A DNA stretch of 64,000 nucleotides from Streptomyces sp. NBC_01267 (GCF_036241575.1 NZ_CP108455.1:2843501-2907500); one strand, 5' to 3'. Shown: positions 8,045 through 16,315, counted from the stretch's first letter. Notes: generated from the sequence alone by a model not told the origin. Program-made: numbers and translations.

Positions 8045-8857
8045 CTACGGGGCGCCTTCTGCGGAGTCGGACTGCGCCGGAGCGGGCGCGGTCGCGCTGT
8101 CGGAGGGGGTGGGACCGGCCGAGGGGGGTGGCACCGCGGTGCCACCGGTCGGCGGTCCCGGGGTCCCGGCCGGGACCTCGGTCCCGTCACCGGGGACACG
8201 GGAGGGGGGCTGGACGGGCCTTCCGGGAGCCGCCGCCACGCGCAGCTGCTTCGACCTGGCGGCGCCGACGCCGACCGCCACACCGCGCGACACGGCGGCC
8301 CTCGCCTTCGGCACTCCCGCGTACGCGCCCTCCGCGGGTACGGGAACGTGCCCGCCTCCCACGACCGGTGCCGGGGCGACCGGCGCCCGGGGCACCTCGG
8401 GCCCGGCCGGGATCCGCACCCTGTCGGCCTTCTTCCCGGCGGCCGGGCCCGGGATCGACAGCCAGGGTGCGGTGGAACTGCCGCCGACGACCGTGCTGAG
8501 CAGCAGCACCGCGTAACAGGCGCAGCCGAGGGCGACGAGCCAGCCGATACGGCGGTACTTCCGGCTTCTGCGCCCGCTCACGTCGACGAAGACGGGGCCG
8601 TCGGCAGCGTCGGCGAGCGTGCTCCCCTCGCGGGCACGGTCTTCACGGGCACGGTCTTCGCGGGCACGGTCTTCGCGGGCACGGCCTTCGCAGGCACGGT
8701 CTTCGCAGGCACGTTCCGGCGGACCGGGCAATTCCCGCCCCGCGCCGTCCCGTTGAACCGTCACGTCGGGCAGCTCACGCAGCTCATGCAACTCACGCAG
8801 CTCATCCAGCTGCCCGAAACGGGCACCATCTCGCCATTTATCCACCGTTGCACACAC
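8045..8857 (-). CDS. matA: MatA-like single-pass membrane protein with a charged repeat leader
   Basis: 270 aa. Residues about 45-80 hold a tandem acidic/basic repeat (units like REDRA) encoded by a 15-bp DNA repeat. One hydrophobic segment follows (IGWLVALGCACYAVLLLSTV), then a Pro/Ala/Gly-rich extracytoplasmic tail. There is no recognised enzymatic domain. It lies 3 bp upstream of the MatB-like gene and is clearly in its operon, which fits MatA. The start is uncertain: GTG at 8857 is given, and an in-frame GTG at 8845 (VDKWRDG) is also possible; neither has a strong ribosome site. A role as membrane partner of glycan synthesis is inferred from position only. Confidence 0.72.
   Translation of the reverse strand: MCATVDKWRDGARFGQLDELRELHELRELPDVTVQRDGAGRELPGPPERACEDRACEGRAREDRAREDRAREDRAREGSTLADAADGPVFVDVSGRRSRKYRRIGWLVALGCACYAVLLLSTVVGGSSTAPWLSIPGPAAGKKADRVRIPAGPEVPRAPVAPAPVVGGGHVPVPAEGAYAGVPKARAAVSRGVAVGVGAARSKQLRVAAAPGRPVQPPSRVPGDGTEVPAGTPGPPTGGTAVPPPSAGPTPSDSATAPAPAQSDSAEGAP
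8631..8705 (-). repeat. 15-bp tandem repeat inside the MatA-like gene
   Basis: Five full units of CGGGCACGGTCTTCG (plus-strand sense) with a few substitutions, plus a partial sixth. Because 15 is a multiple of three, copy changes keep the frame and lengthen or shorten the cytoplasmic charged segment ahead of the membrane helix. Confidence 0.9.
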
Positions 8858-9016
8858 ATCCCGCCCGAGGCCGATTCACCTACGCGTCATTGACCGGACG
8901 GATTCCGCCGGGCCCAGGGCGTGTTCGAGAAATCTCCACGCGGGCCCGAGGGCGCTCTACCCTCTGCGTCCGGTGGGCGAATCTAGCGCAATTTCAAGCC
9001 ACCTCAGGACAGATGT

Positions 9017-10105
9017 TCACAGTTGCTCATATCGACCCCTGATCTGCCCGCACATCGCCATGTCCACAGCAGGGAGCCAAGAGCCAGGGGGCATCTCCAG
9101 CCATCCGTGACCTGCCACTGCCTCGTCGATCGCCGCATGAAGGGCACTGAGCCCCGGGTGTCGCAAGGACTTTCGCCAGACGAGGGAAACCGGCGACAGC
9201 GGTACGGGATCCACCACCGGCCGCAGCACCATGCCCGGAACGCCGATGAACTCGGTGCTCGCCAGGACCGACCAGCGCCGTTTGCGGATCACTCGCGCGA
9301 ACTCCTCCGGTCCGTCGATCTCCGGGAAGGGTTCGGCCAGTTCGATGCCCCGGCCCGCGAACAGCCGTACCGCCAGATCGGTCCACTCGGCCGTGGCCGG
9401 GTTTCCCGCCGCCGCGTAGAGGCTCTCCCCCGCCAGCGCGGCCAGCGGTACCTCCTCCAGGGCCGCGAGCCGGTGATCGCCGGGCAGCAGGACCGCTATG
9501 CGCTCGAACCGGACCGGCCGGTGGTCGAGTACGTCGAGCAGTTCGGGCGGCAGCCCGGCGACCCGCCCGGCCGAGACGTCGAGTCGGCCTGCCGCGATCT
9601 CCGCCGCCGCGCCCGTGAGTCCGCTGTGGAACCGGGCCACGAACTCGACGTCGGGCGCGCTCTCCCGGGCCCGCTGAAGCAGGCGGTGGGCGGTGCTGAC
9701 CGGGGCGCCGACGTCGAAGAGGAGCGGGCGGTCGTCGCGCGCCCAGGCCACCGCCAGCTCGTCGTACGCCGCGAGCACGCGCCGGGCGTACGGCAGCAGC
9801 CGCACGCCGTCGGCCGTGAGCGAGACCTGGCGGGTGGTCCGTACGAACAACTCGGCCCCCAGTTCCCGCTCCACCCGTCGGATGTCCCGGCTCAACGACT
9901 GCTGCGCGACGTAGAGACGGGCGGCGGCACGGGTGAAGTGCAGATCCTCGGCGACAGCCACGAAGGCCCGCAGCAGACGGGGGTCCAGGTGCCGAGGGTC
10001 GTGCGCCCGGGAATCACGGGACCGGGAATCACGGGACCAGGAGTCATGAGGCCGGGGACCACGAGGCGGGGGATCGTGGGGCGGGGGATCGTGGGGCGGG
10101 GGCAT
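9017..10105 (-). CDS. LysR-family transcriptional regulator with a His/Asp/Arg repeat leader
   Basis: 362 aa. A LysR helix-turn-helix lies at about residues 43-100 (LRAFVAVAEDLHFTRAAARL, then LSRDIRRVERELGAELFVR). An effector-binding domain follows. Residues 2-40 are an unusual low-complexity leader (PPPHDPPPHDPPPRG, then SRDSRSRDSRAHD), encoded by short direct DNA repeats. No in-frame ATG or GTG occurs between this leader and the HTH, so the ATG at 10105 is the only good start. It faces away from the MFS gene across 83 bp, the usual arrangement for a LysR protein controlling its neighbour and itself. No effector can be named. Confidence 0.85.
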   Translation of the reverse strand: MPPPHDPPPHDPPPRGPRPHDSWSRDSRSRDSRAHDPRHLDPRLLRAFVAVAEDLHFTRAAARLYVAQQSLSRDIRRVERELGAELFVRTTRQVSLTADGVRLLPYARRVLAAYDELAVAWARDDRPLLFDVGAPVSTAHRLLQRARESAPDVEFVARFHSGLTGAAAEIAAGRLDVSAGRVAGLPPELLDVLDHRPVRFERIAVLLPGDHRLAALEEVPLAALAGESLYAAAGNPATAEWTDLAVRLFAGRGIELAEPFPEIDGPEEFARVIRKRRWSVLASTEFIGVPGMVLRPVVDPVPLSPVSLVWRKSLRHPGLSALHAAIDEAVAGHGWLEMPPGSWLPAVDMAMCGQIRGRYEQL

Positions 10106-10188
10106 CCGGTGAACTTACAACGCAGCCGCGTCAATCGCCCCGGAACAAGTGTTGGACCCCGTGACGGCGGCGCAGCCAGGCTGGGGCC

Positions 10189-11694
10189 ATGCCGCACGAG
10201 TCCCGCTCGGGGATACCCACGCCCGCCACCACCACCGTCCCGCCGCCCACCACCGACCCGCCCAGCACCGGCACCACGTCCGGCACCGGCACCACCGCCA
10301 ACCCCCCAGGACCTGTCCGGCCGATCCTTGCCGGGTCCGGAACGCCTGGCACTTCCCCAAGTTCTCGGCTCCGCTCGAACAGGGGAGACCCCATTCCTCG
10401 CCGCGTTGCCGAAACGCCCACAGGAAACCACCCTGCGGACCCTTCGGCGCCTTGCGATGCACCGCACCAGACGCCCCGGACTGATCCGACAAGACCGACC
10501 GGACAGGTCCTCACCCCCTACCGCCGCCTTCTCACCACCCCCGGCGCCCGCGCCTTCACCGCGGGCAACCTCGTCGCCCGGCTGCCCAGCGGGATGTTCG
10601 GCGTCAGCGCCGTGATCATGATCGCCGGGGCGCGCGGCTCGTACGCCCTCGCCGGCGCCGTCACCGCCACCGGGCTGGCCGCCACGGCGCTCGTCGGCCC
10701 CTGGACGGCCCGGCTCATCGACCGGTACGGCCAGAGCAGGATCGCCGTACCCGCGGCGCTCACCGCGGCTCTCGGCTCTCTCGCGCTGCTGCTGTGCGTG
10801 CACTTCGACGCACCGGACTGGACGCTCTTCGCCGCCTACGCGGCCACCGCGACCACCCCCAACACCGGCGGGATGTCCCGGGCCCGCTGGGCTCATCTGC
10901 ACCGCGACGACCCGGCCGCCCTGCACACGGCCAACTCCTTCGAACAGGCCGCCGACGAGCTCTGCTTCATGCTCGGCCCGGTGGTGGCGGCCTTCCTCTG
11001 CTCGGCGCTCTTCCCCGAGGCCGGGACGCTGGTCGGGGCGTTCCTGCTCGTCACCGGCGTCCTGGTCTTCGCCGCCCAGCGCGCCACCGAACCGCCCGCC
11101 ACGCCCCGGACCACCAGGACCCGCTCACCGGTCCGCCACCCCGGCTTCCCCGCACTGCTCGCGGTCTTCCTCGCCACCGGTGCGGTGTTCGGCGCCATGG
11201 AGGTCACCACGATCGCCTTCGCCGACGCCCACGGACACCGCTCGGCCTCGGGCGTCGTACTCGCACTCCAGGCGGCGGGTTCCGGTGCTGCGGGACTGCT
11301 GTACGGGGCGGTGCCTCCGGCGCGGAACGTGCAACGGCGCCTGCTCTGCTGCCTGGCCGCCATGACCGTACTGATGACGGGCCCCCTCGTCGCGGCCTGG
11401 GCCACCGGCTCACTGCTCGTCCTCGCGGGCTCACTCCTGTTCGCGGGCGCGGCCACCGCACCGACCATGGTCACCGGCATGACGCTGGTCCAACGCCTCA
11501 CCCCGGCAGGGCAGTTGAACGAAGGCATGACACTCGCCGTGACCGCGATCCTCGGCGGCATCGCCGCGGGCTCGGCCACCGCGGGCTGGGTCGTGGAACA
11601 TACGGGCGCCGTCTCCGGTTACGCCGTGCCCACCTCGGCCGCCGCCCTCGCCCTGCTGCTGTGCGCGGCAACTCACCGTTCCCGGCGGGGATGA
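10189..11694 (+). CDS. MFS transporter with an N-terminal extension contributed by a small mobile element
   Basis: 501 aa. The MFS body begins near residue 108 (LTPYRRLLTTPGARAFTAGN) and has about 12 hydrophobic segments; it resembles putative drug or sugar efflux proteins of the MFS. Residues 1-40 are Thr/Pro-rich. Residues about 41-107 are translated from a 204-bp inverted-repeat element that happens to be open in this frame. Without it the protein would be about 433 aa, normal for the family. It lies divergent from the LysR gene, its likely regulator. The true start in the modern gene could be ATG 10189 or a site inside or after the element, so expression may have changed. Substrate unknown. 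Confidence 0.8.
   Translation: MPHESRSGIPTPATTTVPPPTTDPPSTGTTSGTGTTANPPGPVRPILAGSGTPGTSPSSRLRSNRGDPIPRRVAETPTGNHPADPSAPCDAPHQTPRTDPTRPTGQVLTPYRRLLTTPGARAFTAGNLVARLPSGMFGVSAVIMIAGARGSYALAGAVTATGLAATALVGPWTARLIDRYGQSRIAVPAALTAALGSLALLLCVHFDAPDWTLFAAYAATATTPNTGGMSRARWAHLHRDDPAALHTANSFEQAADELCFMLGPVVAAFLCSALFPEAGTLVGAFLLVTGVLVFAAQRATEPPATPRTTRTRSPVRHPGFPALLAVFLATGAVFGAMEVTTIAFADAHGHRSASGVVLALQAAGSGAAGLLYGAVPPARNVQRRLLCCLAAMTVLMTGPLVAAWATGSLLVLAGSLLFAGAATAPTMVTGMTLVQRLTPAGQLNEGMTLAVTAILGGIAAGSATAGWVVEHTGAVSGYAVPTSAAALALLLCAATHRSRRG
10308..10511. mobile_element. MITE-like 204-bp element with about 30-bp terminal inverted repeats
   Basis: The left end (AGGACCTGTCCGGCCGATCC from 10308) and the reverse complement of the right end (AGGACCTGTCCGGTCGGTCT from 10511) are identical for 13 bp. 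They remain closely matched for about 30 bp with one indel. There is no transposase inside; the interior has a GGCACTTCCCCAAG block of a type I recall as dispersed in streptomycete genomes. The length is 68 codons exactly, so the host frame is not shifted. No clear target-site duplication could be fixed because the flanks are C-runs. Confidence 0.8.
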
Positions 11695-11807
11695 ACCCGG
11701 AAACGCCACCGGCCCGAAAGTCCGGAAAAGGCCTTGAGCCCCCTGCCTGGAAGGGCTACGGCCGGGCCCGGTACCCTGCATCGTTCATCACTACAGGGGA
11801 GGGCCTC

Positions 11808-12239
11808 ATGGCCGTACGCAAGGCGACCATCCAAGAGCAGATCAACGCGGCTATCGCTCAAGCCAATCCGGGCGACCGCACACATGTGTCCATCCAGGCC
11901 ATCGCGGGCCCGAACCCGATGCTGATGAGCATGCTGGGGATCATAGGCCAGTCGTTCCTCACGTATTACTTCGTGACGGTGACCGACCAGGCCGTACTGA
12001 TCCACAAGGCCAGCCGCATGAGCAACCGCCCGCAGGAGATCGTGCACGCCCTGCCGCCGGCCGAGGCCATGCGCGCGGTCAGCGACATCAGGCGCGGCAG
12101 CCTGTGGAGCTCGTTCCGCCTCCAGCTCCCGAACAGCGCCAAGCCGGTCAAGATGAACGTGCACCGCATCTGGCGCAAGGAAATGGACCAGCTCCTCGGC
12201 ATGCTGACCGGCTACCAGCCCTCCTCGACCTTGGCATAG
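11808..12239 (+). CDS. Conserved hypothetical protein, possible PH-like fold
   Basis: 143 aa, soluble, no signal peptide. ATG follows a strong ribosome site (AGGGGAGGG, 4-nt spacing). The pattern is an N-terminal helix (ATIQEQINAAIAQA), then hydrophobic beta-rich stretches (LTYYFVTVTDQAVLIHKA) and a closing helix (HRIWRKEMDQLLGMLTG). This looks like the short bacterial PH-like domain used to read membrane or phage stress, but I see no diagnostic motif. It is convergent with the exported-protein pair and is separated by 113 bp from the MFS gene. The longer upstream frame is a shadow of the MFS gene. Confidence 0.78.
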   Translation: MAVRKATIQEQINAAIAQANPGDRTHVSIQAIAGPNPMLMSMLGIIGQSFLTYYFVTVTDQAVLIHKASRMSNRPQEIVHALPPAEAMRAVSDIRRGSLWSSFRLQLPNSAKPVKMNVHRIWRKEMDQLLGMLTGYQPSSTLA

Positions 12240-12269
12240 GCCACAGGGCGGCCCCCAGGGGCTTGCGGG

Positions 12270-13352
12270 TCAGCGGTTGACCGACTGGATCTCCTGGACG
12301 TTCAGGTCCTGAGTGGCCTCGAAGGTCCCGTCCGGGAGATCCCCCTTGGTGCCGCCGGACCCCTCCCAGGAGATCCGCCACGTCACCGACGCCTTCAGCC
12401 GGTACGGCGCGCCGTCGGTCGCCCGCAGGTAGGTGACACCACACGGCGGAGTCCTGGCCGAATCACCCTTCTTGTACGGGGCGCCGATGCTGCCGTCACC
12501 GTTGATCCCGCAGTCGCCCGACGCGGGGTACGTCTCCGCGTCCGTGGTACCCGGCTCCAGATGCAGAGCGACCGGCTTCGCTGTGGTCTCCGCCCACACT
12601 CCGGTACCCGGCAGCTCGGCGCGCACCTTGACGTCCTGGAACTTCGCCCGGTCCAGCCACACCCAGGTGGGCAGATTGACGGTGGACTTGCCCTGGGGCT
12701 TCAACTGAACCTTGGTTTCAGGGACGTTGATCCTGTCGTAGGCGTAGGCCGCGAGGACATCAGGGGTCGGGGCGTGCGGGTCGTCGGGGAGCGTGTTGGC
12801 GTCCTGCCAGAACAAGGTCCGCTCGCAGTCGTAGGACCAGGCGTCCTGCGCCACATCCTGATTGATGACCCCACGCCAGAACTTCCCGTCCTTGCCTATG
12901 TTGTAGTTCTTGTAGCTCGTCTCGCCGGAGCCTGAGGACTTGCCCTTCTCATAGTTGTTGACCATCAGCTCCTCCCCCCAACTGAGGGTGGGAGTAACGG
13001 GCACCAGAGGCCCGCCCTTCTTGAGCCGGTCCACGCCGGCCTTCAACTCCTCGGGGGTCGCGACCGGTTCGTACCAACAAGCTGGCGGCTTCCAGTTGGG
13101 ATCCACCGCGGTGAGGGGCTTGGGCGACTTACCGGGGGCGCCGCCGGAGACCTGCGTGACCTTGATGCTGGTAGCACCGGCTGAGGCCATCAGGGTGTTC
13201 CCCGAGGTGCCTCCGTGAGGGCCGTTGGCAGAAGGAGGCTTCTGAGGCTGCTGATCATGCCCGCCGCCGACTGCATACGCCGTGGAAGAAGCGACGGGCA
13301 GAGAGAGGACGGAAGCGACGAGCGAGATGCATGCCTTCATCACCGGGCGCAT
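12270..13352 (-). CDS. Secreted hypothetical protein, second gene of a coupled pair
   Basis: 360 aa from the ATG that overlaps the preceding stop as TGATG. A Sec signal peptide is visible (MRPVMKACISLVASVLSLPV, cleavage after about SSTAYA). The mature part is polar with conserved-looking aromatic/Cys spots (KPPACWYEPVATPEEL, AWSYDCERTLFW, and CGINGDG with PPCGVTYLRA), suggesting two disulfides and a beta-rich fold. No family was recognised. The one-base overlap with the lipoprotein gene means the two are translated together and probably act together outside the membrane. A start 45 bp further upstream would overlap the lipoprotein gene and add no signal features. Confidence 0.82.
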   Translation of the reverse strand: MRPVMKACISLVASVLSLPVASSTAYAVGGGHDQQPQKPPSANGPHGGTSGNTLMASAGATSIKVTQVSGGAPGKSPKPLTAVDPNWKPPACWYEPVATPEELKAGVDRLKKGGPLVPVTPTLSWGEELMVNNYEKGKSSGSGETSYKNYNIGKDGKFWRGVINQDVAQDAWSYDCERTLFWQDANTLPDDPHAPTPDVLAAYAYDRINVPETKVQLKPQGKSTVNLPTWVWLDRAKFQDVKVRAELPGTGVWAETTAKPVALHLEPGTTDAETYPASGDCGINGDGSIGAPYKKGDSARTPPCGVTYLRATDGAPYRLKASVTWRISWEGSGGTKGDLPDGTFEATQDLNVQEIQSVNR

Positions 13353-14005
13353 CAGCCGCACGCCCCACGGACGGTCTCCAAGGAGATCGTCTTCCACACA
13401 CCCTGCGCGGTTCTGTCCAGCAGGGTGCGGTACTGGAGCGTCGGGCTGACACCGTCAGGAGTGCCCGTGACCTTATTGGTCTTGCGGTTCTTCGTGTACG
13501 CCTTGCCTTCGTCCACACAGTAGAAGAGCACACCTGAACCAGTGCTGTTGATATGGACTTGAGGAGCGTAGACCCTGACCTTGCCGACCAGGCTGTCGTC
13601 AGTCGCGACATAGCTCTTGATCCACTTCTTGGCAGACGCCAGCGACCCGCCCGAGTTGTAGAACGCCACCCCGCCGGAATCAGGCTGTGCGTCGATGATC
13701 GCCGCGTACTCCGACTTCAGCTGCTCCGCCCCGTCATTCATGATCGCCTGAAGCTTCGGGTCACTGTTGGTCCAGCCCTCGAAGTTGGTCTGGAAATCCT
13801 TCGGGAACGCGACCTGCGGCCGCTTTACCCCACCGGGCGCGGCCGAAGCAGACGCACTCGCCGAAGCCTTCCCGCTGCTGCCGTCCGCCCCCTTGATCTT
13901 GTCCGAGGCCGAGCTGTCGCCTCCGCCGGAGGAGCCGCAGGCGGTCAGAAGGACGGCGGTGGACGCCGTGATCGCGGCCGTCACGAGCCAGGTGGAGCGG
14001 TTCAC
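13352..14005 (-). CDS. Lipoprotein of unknown function, first gene of the coupled pair
   Basis: 217 aa from GTG 14005, which follows a CGGGAG ribosome site; an upstream frame start lacks one. A lipoprotein signal peptide is clear (WLVTAAITASTAVLL then the lipobox LTAC with Cys at about residue 20), followed by a Ser/Gly/Ala-rich linker. The mature domain (FQTNFEGWTNSDPKLQAIM, AQPDSGGVAFYNSGG, GVLFYCVDEGKAYTKN) resembles secreted actinobacterial proteins that have an SnoaL/NTF2-like shape, but this is weak. It overlaps the following secreted-protein gene by one base. It lies beside the 3' end of the tmRNA gene. Confidence 0.82.
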   Translation of the reverse strand: MNRSTWLVTAAITASTAVLLTACGSSGGGDSSASDKIKGADGSSGKASASASASAAPGGVKRPQVAFPKDFQTNFEGWTNSDPKLQAIMNDGAEQLKSEYAAIIDAQPDSGGVAFYNSGGSLASAKKWIKSYVATDDSLVGKVRVYAPQVHINSTGSGVLFYCVDEGKAYTKNRKTNKVTGTPDGVSPTLQYRTLLDRTAQGVWKTISLETVRGACG

Positions 14006-14122
14006 TCTGGATACTCCCGATGTTGATCGTGGGGGTGGTGGCACAGACCGGCCAACGCTATCCGTGATCACGGGGTGACACCAGGGCAGCCTGAAAGCCC
14101 CGACCGGGTCCAGGCGCACAAA

Positions 14123-14160
14123 AACCGTCGGCCCGTCGTATGAACGACGGGCCGACGGTT
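14123..14160 (-). terminator. Intrinsic terminator of the tmRNA gene
   Basis: 17-bp perfect stem (AACCGTCGGCCCGTCGT at 14123-14139 with its complement at 14144-14160), 4-nt loop, followed on the minus strand by a T-run. It starts 9 nt after the CCA end of ssrA. Confidence 0.9.
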
Positions 14161-14168
14161 ACATGGGG

Positions 14169-14556
14169 TGGTGGAGATGGCGGGAATCGAACCCGCGTCC
14201 AACGGTGCAGAACCAGGGCTTCTCCGAGCGCAGTTCGCTACGATTTTCTCGGCCCCGGAGATCTCGCGAACAAGTCTCCGACGGGCTCAGTCACTGTTTG
14301 ATTTCCCACCGGACCCCGTGACCGGGACCGGCGGTTTAGTTCCCTAGATTATGCCAGGATCCGGGTCGGGAACTTCCCCGGGCTGACACCCATTCAGGGT
14401 CCTTCAGTCACTGTTATTAGGCAGCGAGGGCGAAGGACTGGGAATCGCTCTTAGAGTTGGCGATTATTGTTTGCGACATATGGTTTACGAGATCATTGCC
14501 GCTTCCTCGGCTCGCTTCACCTGCTTCGACAGCCGCTGTCGAAACCGATCATCCCC
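14169..14556 (-). ncRNA. ssrA: Transfer-messenger RNA (tmRNA), 388 nt
   Basis: The 5' end GGGGATGATCGGTTTCGACA pairs with 3' CATCTCC-A-CCA to form the tRNA-like acceptor stem, and GGTTCGATTCCCGCC forms the T arm. The tag frame runs from the resume codon GCC at 14461 down to 14420 and stops at TAA TAA. It reads ANSKSDSQSFALAA, ending in the ALAA protease signal. It rescues stalled ribosomes with SmpB, encoded 91 bp upstream on the same strand. The tag differs from the longer ANTKRDSSQQAFALAA type I recall for S. coelicolor. Confidence 0.96.
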
Positions 14557-14647
14557 ATGTTGATTTTTCAAGGTGATACCGCGCCCCGAAGGGTGCAGTG
14601 CCATCGTACGTGACCAACCCGCGACGGTGCCACTGTATTCCCGCGGG

Positions 14648-15127
14648 TCAGCCCCGCTGCTTGCGCCGGACCGCCGACACCGCGCGGTCCGTCTCCCGCC
14701 GGTCCTGCTTCTCGCGCAGGGTCTGCCGCTTGTCGTACTCCTTCTTGCCCTTCGCCAGCGCGATCTCGACCTTCGCCCGGCCGTCCTTGAAGTACAGCGC
14801 CAGCGGCACGATCGTCAGGCCGGACTCCTGGGTCTTGGACTCCAGCTTGGTGATCTCCGCGCGGTGCATGAGCAGCTTCCGCTTCCTGCGGGCGCTGTGG
14901 TTGGTCCACGTCCCCTGCGTGTACTCGGGCACGTGCACGTTGTACAGCCATGCCTCGTGGCCCTCGATCTGCACGAAGCCGTCCACCAGGGACGCCCGCC
15001 CCATCCGCAGCGACTTCACCTCGGTCCCCGTCAGCACCATTCCGCACTCGTAGGTGTCGAGGATGAGGTAGTCGTGCCGTGCCTTTTTGTGCTGGGCGAT
15101 CATCTTTCGCCCTGTTTCCTTAGCCAT
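14648..15127 (-). CDS. smpB: SsrA-binding protein SmpB
   Basis: 159 aa, the normal SmpB length. Conserved features: [37 protein letters not shown], and the basic tail [19 protein letters not shown] that reaches into the ribosomal decoding site. SmpB binds the tRNA-like part of tmRNA and delivers it to stalled ribosomes. The gene lies between the S41 peptidase gene (18 bp upstream) and ssrA (91 bp downstream), all on the minus strand. It probably ends an ftsE-ftsX-peptidase-smpB transcription unit, with ssrA also having its own promoter in the spacer. Confidence 0.97.
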   Translation of the reverse strand: MAKETGRKMIAQHKKARHDYLILDTYECGMVLTGTEVKSLRMGRASLVDGFVQIEGHEAWLYNVHVPEYTQGTWTNHSARRKRKLLMHRAEITKLESKTQESGLTIVPLALYFKDGRAKVEIALAKGKKEYDKRQTLREKQDRRETDRAVSAVRRKQRG

Positions 15128-15145
15128 AGTGCGACCATTTTCGCA

Positions 15146-16315
15146 CTAAGCCCCTCCCCCGAGGCCACTCAATACTGTCTCGGCCGTCGCTTCGGCCCGT
15201 TTGCCCGCTGTCACGTCGGGGGTGATCCCCCGGCCGTCGACGCTGCGCCCCGCCGGCGTGCGGTAGTGGCCGACGGTCAGCTCCGCCACGGCGCCGCCCG
15301 GCAGCGCGCTCGGCATCTGCACCGAGCCCTTGCCGAAGGTCCGTGAGCCGACGGTGACGGCCCGGCCACGGTCCTGGAGCGCGCCGGTGAGCAGCTCGGC
15401 CGCGCTCATCGTGCCGCCGTCGATCAGGACGACCAGGGGCCTGTCGGTGTCCCCGCCCCGGTGCGCGTACACCGCCCGCTGGGCGCCGTGCACGTCGTAC
15501 GTGGCGACCAGCCCGCCGTCCAGCAGGGCCGAGGCCGCGGCGGTGGCCTCGGTGACCAGGCCGCCGCTGTTGCCGCGGAGGTCCAGGAGTATGCCGCCGT
15601 GGGCGGGCGCGGCGCTGACGGCCTTCTGCACCCGCTCGCCCGAGCCCCTGGTGAAGGCGGTGACCTTGATCATCGTCGCCCGGTCGGCCAGCTGTCCGAC
15701 GGTGACGGCCTCGGTGGTCAGCCGGGCCCGGCGCAGGGTCCGCGTCACGGTCGTGGGACCGCGCCGCACCCCGACGACCACCGGCGTACCCGGCGTGGAC
15801 GCACCGTCGCCGCCACGCAGCCGGGTGACGACGTCGGTGACCGGGTTGGTGCCGACCTGGCGGCCGTCGATCGTACGGAACACGTCGCCCGCCCTGAGGC
15901 CTGCACGGGCCGCCGGGCCGCCGGGGCGGACCCGTTCGATCTCGATGTGTCCGTCGCGGCTGCGCCGGGCCCACAGGCCGACGCCGGTGTACTCGCCGTC
16001 CAGGGAGTCCTCGAACTCCTGGTACTCGGAACGGTCGTACACCGCGCCCCAGCGGTCCCCGCTGTGGCTGACGACCTCCTCGGCCGCCTTCGTGCCGGAC
16101 TCGCCGGCGGCCTCGGCCTCCGACGCGGCCCTGACGAGTTCGCCGCGGTCGACGGTGTCGGCGGCGTCACGCGTACGGGTGGGTCTCGGCGTCCTCGCCT
16201 CGCCCGGCAGGGAGTTGGTGGCCGAGGCCGTGGCGAGCACGCTCACGAAGACCAAAGTCAGAACCGCCCCGCGGCGAACGCTGCGGGGCGAGGAACAGTA
16301 ATCCGGGCCTGACAT
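15146..16315 (-). CDS. Secreted/anchored S41 family C-terminal processing peptidase
   Basis: 389 aa from ATG 16315; an in-frame GTG at 16324 is an alternative. An uncleaved or cleavable signal segment (GAVLTLVFVSVLATASA) is followed by a helical region and a PDZ domain (GVGLWARRSRDGHIEIERV, GLRAGDVFRTIDGRQV). The S41 catalytic domain shows GGTMSAAELLTGALQ, with the catalytic Ser in TMSAAE, and RTFGKGSVQ, with the catalytic Lys in FGKG. Such CtpA-like enzymes trim exported proteins from their C-termini. Position right after ftsEX suggests a link to septal wall hydrolase control, as CtpA-type proteases degrade wall hydrolases in other bacteria. That link is inferred. Confidence 0.92.
   Translation of the reverse strand: MSGPDYCSSPRSVRRGAVLTLVFVSVLATASATNSLPGEARTPRPTRTRDAADTVDRGELVRAASEAEAAGESGTKAAEEVVSHSGDRWGAVYDRSEYQEFEDSLDGEYTGVGLWARRSRDGHIEIERVRPGGPAARAGLRAGDVFRTIDGRQVGTNPVTDVVTRLRGGDGASTPGTPVVVGVRRGPTTVTRTLRRARLTTEAVTVGQLADRATMIKVTAFTRGSGERVQKAVSAAPAHGGILLDLRGNSGGLVTEATAAASALLDGGLVATYDVHGAQRAVYAHRGGDTDRPLVVLIDGGTMSAAELLTGALQDRGRAVTVGSRTFGKGSVQMPSALPGGAVAELTVGHYRTPAGRSVDGRGITPDVTAGKRAEATAETVLSGLGGGA

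Noticed and set aside
11695..14168. Genomic island integrated at the tmRNA gene
   Set aside because: No integrase and no second copy of the tmRNA 3' end were found; gene style matches the core.
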